A stretch of 10,304 nucleotides of DNA, taken from positions 1 through 10,304 of the forward strand of contig QMYF01000006.1 in assembly GCA_003662515.1 (NCBI GenBank), read 5' to 3'. Source of the DNA: Candidatus Hecatellales archaeon (GTDB taxonomy: Archaea > Thermoproteota > Bathyarchaeia > Hecatellales > Hecatellaceae). The notes under the pieces are model-generated. The model searched no databases, was not told where the DNA came from, and saw nothing but the letters and a program-made list of their open reading frames with translations. Below are positions 1-6,018 of the stretch, piece by piece (positions within the stretch are counted from its first letter, which is position 1; each line of letters begins with the position of its first letter). A program made the position numbers and the translations under genes.

Positions 1-307
1 GTTTAAGGTAGTAGGCTTCAATCTGCTGGGCTAGCCAGGCTCCAAGAAAGGCGGAGGGCGCGGAGGCCACAAGAAACATGGCTGCAAGCTTCAAGTCTAT
101 TCTGCCTTGGAAACGGTAGGCTGAGGCTGCTGAAGAGGTGAGGAAAACTATGGCTGCCAGGCTGCTTCCCGCCGCCTTCTGCATAGGCAAGCCGAGAAAA
201 AGGTGGAAGTAGGGGACGAAGATGAAGCCTCCGCCTAGGCCGAGGAGGGCTCCTGCAACCCCCGTGGAAACGCCGACCACAAAGCTTACCAAGTCTTCAA
301 TGAGCAA
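1..307 (-). CDS. TauE/SafE-family membrane exporter, N-terminal part (cut by window edge)
   Basis: About 102 residues of the N-terminus are visible; the rest lies before base 1. I translated it directly from the minus strand. The reading frame has a stop about 24 bases upstream of a TTG codon at 307-305, so that TTG is the likely start (MLIEDLVSF...). A GGGGAAGG purine run lies just before it, although rather close. The first membrane segment carries the family's glycine-rich signature GALLGLGGG at residues 19-27, followed by FIFVP. A second hydrophobic stretch with AGSSLA and a GRIDLK loop follow, all typical of TauE/SafE (DUF81) proteins. Family members export or import small anions such as sulfite, sulfoacetate and other organic acids. 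It follows the metalloenzyme gene by 47 bases on the same strand and is probably the sixth gene of the operon. The family call is firm. The substrate and direction of transport are unknown. Confidence 0.8.
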   Translation of the reverse strand, partial: MLIEDLVSFVVGVSTGVAGALLGLGGGFIFVPYFHLFLGLPMQKAAGSSLAAIVFLTSSAASAYRFQGRIDLKLAAMFLVASAPSAFLGAWLAQQIEAYYLK

Positions 308-354
308 ACCTTCCCCATCCGAAACCCTGTTTCAAACCGAAATCTTCCAGCACC

Positions 355-1314
355 CTAAACTTTCAGCTCCCCATCCTTGACGACGGTTTCCCCGTCAAGG
401 GTTAAGGTCGGCCTTAAAATCACCCCGTCTAAGTGAACCTTACTGTTGTTTTTCCCGCCTATGAAAAGGTTGTTTCCAAGAGCCAGATGCACGGTGCCCC
501 AGGCTTTCTCGTCCTCCAGCACGTTGCCTGAAACCTTTGCCTGCGGATTGGTTCCTATGCCAAGTTCGGCTAGCCTCCAAGCCCCCTCATCGGCGCCTCT
601 CAAAATGGCTTCCAGCCTCCTCGCCTCTTCGCCCCCCTCAATGGCGACAACCCGCCCCTTCTCAACTTTAAGCCTTATAGGGTTGGAGAGTTTTCCAACT
701 CCAGCCATGGAGCCGTCGATTACGGCTGTTCCCTCGCCTTCCTCCTCGATGGGGGCTGTGAAGGCTTCCCCTGCGGGAAGGTTTCCGAAGGCTCCGGGGC
801 CATGCAGGATACCCGTGTCGGCTATGGCTTTCCTCCCCAGCTTTAAAGATAGATCGGTTCCGCTGGGAGAGGTTAACCTTGCCTCTTTGGCTTGGGAAAG
901 CCTTTCAGCCAGCCTCTCCGAAACCTCCTTCACCTTCGAGTAGTCGGCGGTCATAGGGCCTCTCGTGAACATTTCCTCGGTGATGGCCGGCATGGTGGCT
1001 ATGCGCACTCCACGGTCTGTAGCCTCCTTCCTCGCCCTAGTATGGGTTATCGAAAAAGTGGTAGGAGCTAAAACCACCTGGACAGCTTTCATGGCTTCCG
1101 CCACGGGGGGTGGAGGCTCCTCCCCATGCATCCTCCTCGGCGTATAAACCAGCATGGAGGCTTCAGCTCCAACACTGTGAGCAGCAGCCATCAAGGCTTC
1201 AGCGATACGGATTTTACCCGTATCAGTAACGATGAGAACGGTTTCACCCGGCTTAACACCCATGCAGACCTCCACGGCTATTCGGGCTCCCCTCATAAGC
1301 TCTATCAAGCTCAT
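355..1314 (-). CDS. M29/AmpS-NicX-type metalloenzyme (aminopeptidase T-like or dihydroxypyridine-dioxygenase-like)
   Basis: This 319-residue soluble protein has the fold signatures of COG2309, which covers M29 leucyl aminopeptidases (aminopeptidase T) and the related ring-cleaving dioxygenase NicX. Visible family motifs are PAGEAFTAP with Glu183, ELGIGTNP with Glu250, HLALG with His276 and NSKVHLDG with His294 and Asp296. In aminopeptidase T the equivalent Glu, Glu, His, His and Asp bind two metals. In NicX the two His and the Asp hold one Fe(II). The tyrosine expected seven residues after the first His in aminopeptidase T is Leu283 here. The protein is clearly shorter than the roughly 400-residue M29 peptidases. 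The gene lies 18 bases after the upstream DUF917 stop, inside a hydantoinase-type operon, so a role in the last step (cleaving an N-carbamoyl or peptide-like product, or opening a ring) is an inference. The ATG start fits the conserved N-terminus; GGGTG lies 8 bases before it. Confidence 0.8.
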   Translation of the reverse strand: MSLIELMRGARIAVEVCMGVKPGETVLIVTDTGKIRIAEALMAAAHSVGAEASMLVYTPRRMHGEEPPPPVAEAMKAVQVVLAPTTFSITHTRARKEATDRGVRIATMPAITEEMFTRGPMTADYSKVKEVSERLAERLSQAKEARLTSPSGTDLSLKLGRKAIADTGILHGPGAFGNLPAGEAFTAPIEEEGEGTAVIDGSMAGVGKLSNPIRLKVEKGRVVAIEGGEEARRLEAILRGADEGAWRLAELGIGTNPQAKVSGNVLEDEKAWGTVHLALGNNLFIGGKNNSKVHLDGVILRPTLTLDGETVVKDGELKV

Positions 1315-1332
1315 TTTTCTGCACCCTGCCCT

Positions 1333-2430
1333 TTACTTGACGGGAACATAGTCGCCCGTGTAGCCCATCTTTTCGAGAATATGCTTCCAAACCTTAAAGC
1401 CTTCAGGATGCTTCCGCCATTTCTCGGAGGCTGAAGCCGCGATAACCGCGATTTCCATGCCAACCTCCATGTCGGCGTTGGTTAAAGGCGTTCCATTCAA
1501 GGTCATGGTGCAGATGAGGTCTGGAACAGTGGCTAAGGCTTCACCTTCACCGCTCCAAACAACCATGTTCTCGTTTTTAAATTCCACCGTCAAAGTTTTA
1601 CCCTGATAGCCGCCGACACCTTCCAGCTTAAACCTTCCAAAGTCGAAGCCCTCCACGGTTCTCGTTGAAATATCCGCAACCTTCCCGCGGAAGAGTTCTA
1701 CGCCTCCCACAGCCTCCACAGCAGCCCTAACAGGGTCTCCGCCTCGCTCCTTAGCCTCACGGATGGCTGCTCCAACCCTCCGGCAGAGGGTAACCGTGTT
1801 TAAGGCTAAAGCCCTTCTAAGCTCCTCCCCGTTCACCACCCAGGTGGCGAAGGCTGCACCCATCCCGAAGGCTGTAGAAACATGGCGGGCAATGTTTTCA
1901 GCCATGGTTGAATCCATAGGGTTCCTCGTGTAGAAGATGACGATGTTGCCTTTGCTGTCCGCCATGGCGCAGGGGGAGCTTGGAATGCCGTAAAGGTAGA
2001 AGAGGGTGGTTTCCAGCTCGGGTACAGCCCGCCCGCAGCCGTCAGCATCCACCACAGGCATACCCTTCAAAGCTGCCACGTAGAAGGGAGGCATAACGTT
2101 GAAGCCTCCCAGCTCCCCAGGGTAAAGGTGGGTTATCCTTTTCCCGGCGAGGGCTTGAAGGCTGCTGATAGCCTCAAAGGCATAGATGGCTTCAGGCCCG
2201 AAACCCTTCTCCATTAAAACTTTAGGCGAGCCTATTCCAGCCACCATGACGGCGTACTCCTCAGAGCCGAACTCTTCCGGGGAAATCAAGGTTACCCCTT
2301 CAGGTGAAGCCTTTAAAAGGTCCTCTAAAAGTTTGAGGCCGTTTTTCGGGGAGCCTCCTCCTCCAGCCCCAAGGAGGGTTGCACCCCAAATCACATCTTC
2401 CAGCTCGCGTTTCCCAAATTTTTCAGCCAT
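1333..2430 (-). CDS. DUF917 protein (S-methyl-thiohydantoin desulfurase-type), paralogue 1
   Basis: This 365-residue protein belongs to the COG3535/DUF917 family, whose Pfam entry I recall as renamed for S-methyl thiohydantoin desulfurase. It begins with the family's ordered glycine-rich motif GAGGGGSP (residues 21-28) and AGIGSP (64-69). GELGGFN at 105-111 follows, then the highly conserved D128-x-D-G-x-G-R-A-x-P-E138. The C-terminal half has FKNEN, VPDLI and a closing EKWR element, as in family members of 350-370 residues, so it appears full length. Cys132 and Cys150 are present, but I cannot say whether they matter. Members sit beside, or are fused to, hydantoinase/oxoprolinase A proteins. 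The ATG start comes after a GGGAGG purine run 11 bases away. The gene is 41 bases downstream of the HyuA stop, the largest gap in the operon. The reaction is unproven for most of the family; acting on a hydantoin-like ring is the best guess. Confidence 0.88.
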   Translation of the reverse strand: MAEKFGKRELEDVIWGATLLGAGGGGSPKNGLKLLEDLLKASPEGVTLISPEEFGSEEYAVMVAGIGSPKVLMEKGFGPEAIYAFEAISSLQALAGKRITHLYPGELGGFNVMPPFYVAALKGMPVVDADGCGRAVPELETTLFYLYGIPSSPCAMADSKGNIVIFYTRNPMDSTMAENIARHVSTAFGMGAAFATWVVNGEELRRALALNTVTLCRRVGAAIREAKERGGDPVRAAVEAVGGVELFRGKVADISTRTVEGFDFGRFKLEGVGGYQGKTLTVEFKNENMVVWSGEGEALATVPDLICTMTLNGTPLTNADMEVGMEIAVIAASASEKWRKHPEGFKVWKHILEKMGYTGDYVPVK

Positions 2431-2471
2431 CCTTCTTCAAGCCTCCCAACTAAGAATTCCCTGCCTCCACG

Positions 2472-4040
2472 TTAAAGCTTAATTTCCCCTACCGCTTTAA
2501 CCCTGATTCTTACAGCGTTCCCAGGCAGGTAGGGCATGGCTATCTCCTCGATTTCCACGATTTCCACCGTGTTGGGGTCGGCTCCAGCCTCCACCGCCTT
2601 AGCCACAGCCGAAATCTTCGCGTCCTCTAAGGCTTTCTCCCTGGAAAGATGCTCCAGCGAGTAAGCCTTATCTATCTGGGCTCCCGTCTTGGCTGTGGCG
2701 GCTCCAATAGCGTTAGCCGACTGTGCATGTTCAGGACGGATAACCTTTGAGGCTCCTCGAAGCCTTGTTGGAAGCATGAGGCTTCCGCCTCCAACCAAGA
2801 TGACAGGCATAGGTTCAGGCCTAGTTTTAACCCTGTCAATCGCGTATTCCACACCTTCAACGATGATTTCGTAGGCTTTCCTCGCCAGCTCAGGGTCAAG
2901 CTGCCTCCTAGCCAGCTCAGGCTTACAGTTCGGATCCTCAATGGACATTACGCCTAAAGCCAAAGCCACATCCGTAGCTGTAACAACGTTTCCACCCCAA
3001 GCCAAACCGCATTTAACCAGTTCGTGGCCGACGCTCTCAGGTCCAACGCAGACCCGCCCATCATCCACCCTGACAATGCTTCCTCCAGCAATACCTATAG
3101 AGAAGATGTCGGGCATTCTGAAGTTGGTTCTAACTCCACCTATCTCCACGTGGATGGTGGATTCCCTTGGGAAGCCTTTAACCAGCATGCCCACGTTGGT
3201 GGTGCAGCCTCCCACATCCACAACTATGGCGTCCTTGATGCCTGTGAGCATCTGAGCTCCGCGGAGGCTGTTGGTGGCCCCAGTAGCCACCGTGAAAATA
3301 GGATATTTCGCTGCATGCTTAGCCTCCATAACCGTTCCATCGTTCTGGGTTAAATAGAGCTTAGCCTTCTCCAAGCCGAGGCTTCTCATAACCTCCAGGA
3401 AGGCTTGAATAGCCCTGTTGGCCACAAAGGTTACTGCAGCGTTTAGGATGGCGGAGTTCTCCCTTTCCAGAAGCCCTAAAGTGCTTATCTCGGAGGACAT
3501 GGTTACAGGGATTTCTCCAAGCTCCTCCCTCACGATTTCAGCTGCCCTAACCTCATGGTCAGGATTCACCGGCGAGAAAACAGAGGTTATCGCCACAGCC
3601 TCAACCTTCCCTTTAACCTCCCTACATATCTCCCTTAGCCTAGCCTCGTTTAACGGGGAAATCTCCTCGCCAGTATACTCGTGGCCTCCCTCCACGAGAA
3701 ACTTCAGGTCTCCCACAGCCCTCCTCAGGTCTGGAGGCCAGTCCACCATGGGCTCCACGGCGGCGGTGGCTGGAAGCCCTATCCTTATCACAGCCACCCT
3801 AGCAAGATCCTTCCTCTGAAGAATGGCGTTGAGGCAATGGGTGGTTCCAAACATGGCTGCCGCCACTTCGGAGGGGTCAACCCCGCTCTCCTTCACGATT
3901 TTAGTTAAAGCTTCCAGAACTCCGCTGGTTACGTCGGGGCTGGTAACCACCTTGGTGGCGGCTATAAGCCTGTTATCTTTATCAACGATAACCGCGTCGG
4001 TGTGGGTGCTTCCAACGTCGATTCCTATCCTAAGGCTCAC
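2472..4040 (-). CDS. HyuA-like hydantoinase/oxoprolinase ATPase, short form
   Basis: This 522-residue protein is of the hydantoinase/oxoprolinase A family (COG0145) in the actin-like ATPase superfamily. The N-terminal phosphate-1 motif is IGIDVGSTHTDAVIVD (residues 5-20), followed by FGTTHCLNA (64-72), the counterpart of the usual GTTVATNA. The second phosphate motif is DVGGCTTN at 275-282, where the usual final Asp is Asn. An adenosine-type motif VGGGS lies at 416-420. Classical HyuA of ATP-dependent N-methylhydantoinase is longer, near 680 residues, and works with HyuB; this form lacks the extra C-terminal part. It probably couples ATP hydrolysis to opening of a hydantoin or oxoproline-like ring, with a DUF917 protein as partner. 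The start is GTG and its GTGA overlaps the TGA stop of the upstream DUF917 gene, which suggests translational coupling. The family is sure; substrate and partner are inferred. Confidence 0.9.
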   Translation of the reverse strand: MSLRIGIDVGSTHTDAVIVDKDNRLIAATKVVTSPDVTSGVLEALTKIVKESGVDPSEVAAAMFGTTHCLNAILQRKDLARVAVIRIGLPATAAVEPMVDWPPDLRRAVGDLKFLVEGGHEYTGEEISPLNEARLREICREVKGKVEAVAITSVFSPVNPDHEVRAAEIVREELGEIPVTMSSEISTLGLLERENSAILNAAVTFVANRAIQAFLEVMRSLGLEKAKLYLTQNDGTVMEAKHAAKYPIFTVATGATNSLRGAQMLTGIKDAIVVDVGGCTTNVGMLVKGFPRESTIHVEIGGVRTNFRMPDIFSIGIAGGSIVRVDDGRVCVGPESVGHELVKCGLAWGGNVVTATDVALALGVMSIEDPNCKPELARRQLDPELARKAYEIIVEGVEYAIDRVKTRPEPMPVILVGGGSLMLPTRLRGASKVIRPEHAQSANAIGAATAKTGAQIDKAYSLEHLSREKALEDAKISAVAKAVEAGADPNTVEIVEIEEIAMPYLPGNAVRIRVKAVGEIKL

Positions 4041-5131
4041 TTCAACCCGCCCCCTTTAACCCTACGCTCAATGGGAACATACTCCACATCGTAGCCGAAG
4101 TATCGGGGTCCAACAACCTTCAACCCTTCAGGGGTTCTCCACTTCTCATGGCAGGGCATACCTATCACGGCTACCCTCTGGCCGTAGCGAAGTCTCTCCG
4201 TGGTTATGGGCTGGGCGGTTTCCACGTCGAGCACAATGATGAGGTCTGGAACCGAAGCGACAATTTCCCCATCCTTCACAGCCACAAGGTTTTCATTTTG
4301 AAACTGAATGGTTAAAGTCTCGTTGCGGTAGGAGTCTAAGCCCTCAATTTTTGCTTCGCCGCGGGTGAAGCCTCCGGCAATCCTCCTAGCCACATCCACT
4401 ATTTTCCCTGTGAAAAGTTCGAAGCCTCCTGAAACGTGGAGAAGATGGTCTAGGGGCGAGCGGCCCATCTCCCTTGCCTCCCTAACGGCTCTTCCAAGCT
4501 TCAGGGCGAGGGAAACCGTCCGCGGAATCACGGCTTCCCTAGCCTGCCTCCCCGTCATGGTGTAGATGGCAACCCACGCAATCCCTCCGAACTTAATGGT
4601 TACCACCCTGGCGATTTTCTCAGCCCAATAGCCGTCAAGGGCGCTTATCAGCAGGCTGTTGCCCTTCTCGTCTGCCATGCTCATAGGCGAAACCGCAACG
4701 CCATGGGTGAAGAAGGTGGTCATCTGAAGCTCGGGGAAGGCTCTGCCCATCCCGTCCCCGTCGATGATGGGGATGTCGGCTAGGGCTCCCACCGCCAGCG
4801 GAATGGTGGAATTCACTCCCCCCGCCTCGATGGGTATGGTGGCGTAAGCCTTCTTCCCCACGTAGGCTTCGAGGATTCTAAGGGCGTTTAAAGGCTCAGA
4901 GCCGTTGGGAAGCTTCTCCACAAGCACTATTGGGGTTCCCATGCCGGCTGTGGGAACTATAAAGGCGTCCTCGGGAACCTCCTCTAAATCCACAAGCCTA
5001 ATACGCTTGCCCCGTCGGAGAGCCTGAAGACACATAAGCTTTCCAAGGTAGGGGTCTCCGCCTCCACCGCTGCCTAGGATTGCCGCGCCTACAGCCACAT
5101 CTTCAACGTCCTGCTCGTTAAGCTCCATCAT
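4037..5131 (-). CDS. DUF917 protein (S-methyl-thiohydantoin desulfurase-type), paralogue 2
   Basis: This 364-residue protein has the same family motifs in the same order as the paralogue downstream of HyuA: GSGGGGDP (residues 20-27), AGMGTP (62-67), EAGGVN (102-107), D124-G-D-G-M-G-R-A-F-P-E134, then FQNENL, VPDLI and HEKWR near the C-terminus. Outside these motifs the two copies differ widely by eye, so this is an old duplication or separate acquisition, not a recent tandem copy. The equivalents of paralogue 1's Cys132 and Cys150 are Met128 and Met146. Two ATG codons open the frame; a GGAG element sits 5 bases before the second, so translation may begin at 5128. The gene begins 15 bases after the racemase stop and overlaps the HyuA start by 4 bases. 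It may form a complex with HyuA or with the other paralogue, but nothing in the sequence proves this. Confidence 0.88.
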   Translation of the reverse strand: MMELNEQDVEDVAVGAAILGSGGGGDPYLGKLMCLQALRRGKRIRLVDLEEVPEDAFIVPTAGMGTPIVLVEKLPNGSEPLNALRILEAYVGKKAYATIPIEAGGVNSTIPLAVGALADIPIIDGDGMGRAFPELQMTTFFTHGVAVSPMSMADEKGNSLLISALDGYWAEKIARVVTIKFGGIAWVAIYTMTGRQAREAVIPRTVSLALKLGRAVREAREMGRSPLDHLLHVSGGFELFTGKIVDVARRIAGGFTRGEAKIEGLDSYRNETLTIQFQNENLVAVKDGEIVASVPDLIIVLDVETAQPITTERLRYGQRVAVIGMPCHEKWRTPEGLKVVGPRYFGYDVEYVPIERRVKGGGLK

Positions 5132-5146
5132 GGCTCCGCTTCCACC

Positions 5147-5857
5147 CTAAAGCTTCCTAACCTTCTCTGGAGGGGTGGGATATTTAATCCTGCTCTGGCT
5201 GAGCTTAAGCCTCACCAAAGCCTCAGCCACTAGGAGGGCTGCAGGAGCCGGGTCAACCACAGGAACCTTTAAAATATCTCTGAGCTCCTCAGCCATCCCG
5301 ATCATGCCTGTGCAGCCTAGAATGATGGCTTCCGCTCCATCCTTTTCGACGGCTTCACGCCCCTCCCTGGCTAAGGCTTCCTTCACCTCGTTCCACCGCT
5401 TCTCCAAATCTAACACGGGCACCTCTATGGTTCGAACGGAAGCTATTTTCTCAGCTACGCCATACTTCAGGGTGAGGTCGTGAAATAGGGGGACCACGTT
5501 TTTCAGGATGGTTACCACGGAGAACCGGGAGGCAATGGTGGAGGCGATAGCCATGGAAGCCTGACAGGGGCCAACCACCGGTATGCTGGCTATCTCCCTG
5601 GCTGCTTCAAGCCCAGGATCTCCCATGCAGTCTATGATGACAGCGTCGAAGCCTTGAGTTTCAGCCTTCCTCACCAGCTCAAGGATGCCTGGGACAGCTA
5701 AAGCCTCATCGTAAGCGGATTCGATGCTGGCAGGCCCTTTCTCCAAGCTTTCCACATGGATTTCCATGTCCTTGGAGGCTACGCGGCTCAACTCCTTCAG
5801 AGTTATCTCCTCGTAGGCTTCATGTTTGAGAATGGGGAGAATAACGAAAACCTTCAT
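5147..5857 (-). CDS. Hydantoin / Asp-Glu family racemase
   Basis: This 236-residue protein matches the hydantoin racemase branch (HyuE, COG4126) of the cofactor-independent Asp/Glu racemase superfamily, which is normally about 230-250 residues. The two catalytic cysteines are present in their usual contexts: Cys77 in IDCMGDPGL and Cys182 in LGCTGM. Between them lie GPCQAS and a FSVVTI strand, both typical of hydantoin racemases. The enzyme would interconvert the D and L forms of a 5-substituted hydantoin or similar ring so that a stereospecific downstream enzyme can use both. It is the first gene of the minus-strand operon, read from the control region it shares with the NCS1 permease. An AGGAGG sequence lies 11 bases before its ATG. 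The family is clear. Hydantoin as the actual substrate is inferred from sequence type and from the HyuA neighbour. Confidence 0.9.
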   Translation of the reverse strand: MKVFVILPILKHEAYEEITLKELSRVASKDMEIHVESLEKGPASIESAYDEALAVPGILELVRKAETQGFDAVIIDCMGDPGLEAAREIASIPVVGPCQASMAIASTIASRFSVVTILKNVVPLFHDLTLKYGVAEKIASVRTIEVPVLDLEKRWNEVKEALAREGREAVEKDGAEAIILGCTGMIGMAEELRDILKVPVVDPAPAALLVAEALVRLKLSQSRIKYPTPPEKVRKL

Positions 5858-5868
5858 CCTCTTCTGTT

Positions 5869-5874
5869 CCTCCT
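5869..5874 (-). promoter_or_regulatory. Shine-Dalgarno site of the racemase gene
   Basis: The minus strand reads AGGAGG, a strong anti-16S match. It is 11 bases from the ATG at 5857, slightly longer than the usual 5-9. A weaker AGAGG touches the start codon. The site supports the ATG at 5857 as the first codon. Confidence 0.5.
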
Positions 5875-5917
5875 GTTTCGGGTGGAAACACGAAACTAAC
5901 TATTGGATGTTTAAGGC

Positions 5918-5925
5918 ATATTAAA
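5918..5925 (-). promoter_or_regulatory. Candidate TATA box of the hydantoinase-type operon
   Basis: The minus strand reads TTTAATAT, close to the archaeal TATA consensus. With the usual 25-27 base spacing, transcription would start near 5894 and leave a leader of about 36 bases that contains the AGGAGG site. It lies in the divergent 161-bp gap. This is a motif match by eye; no start site is known. Confidence 0.4.
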
Positions 5926-5972
5926 CCTATCCATTAGCATGGGAAATTCTTGAAATTAAAGCCTTAAGAAAG

Positions 5973-5980
5973 TTTTAAAT
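5973..5980 (+). promoter_or_regulatory. Candidate TATA box of the NCS1 permease
   Basis: TTTTAAAT preceded by an A/G-rich AAGAAAG fits an archaeal BRE plus TATA element. A start about 25 bases downstream would fall near 6003, giving a leader of roughly 15 bases before the ATG at 6019. No strong Shine-Dalgarno site is present there, only a weak GGCGG, so translation may be nearly leaderless. Confidence 0.5.
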
Positions 5981-5994
5981 GGCCAAAAAGGCCA
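5980..5994. promoter_or_regulatory. Inverted repeat TGGCC-N5-GGCCA, candidate operator
   Basis: TGGCC at 5980-5984 and GGCCA at 5990-5994 are perfect inverted arms around AAAAA. The site touches the candidate TATA box of the permease and lies before its predicted transcription start. A bound repressor there would block polymerase. The regulator is not encoded in this window. Confidence 0.45.
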
Positions 5995-6018
5995 AATAAT
6001 GTTTTCTGGCGGTTAGCC

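Noticed and set aside
446..943. Plus-strand open frame opposite the M29-type gene
   Set aside because: It is a shadow of a well-supported minus-strand gene; its Ser/Pro/Ala-rich composition is not protein-like and no family motif is present. The same holds for the other plus-strand frames over 965-5483.
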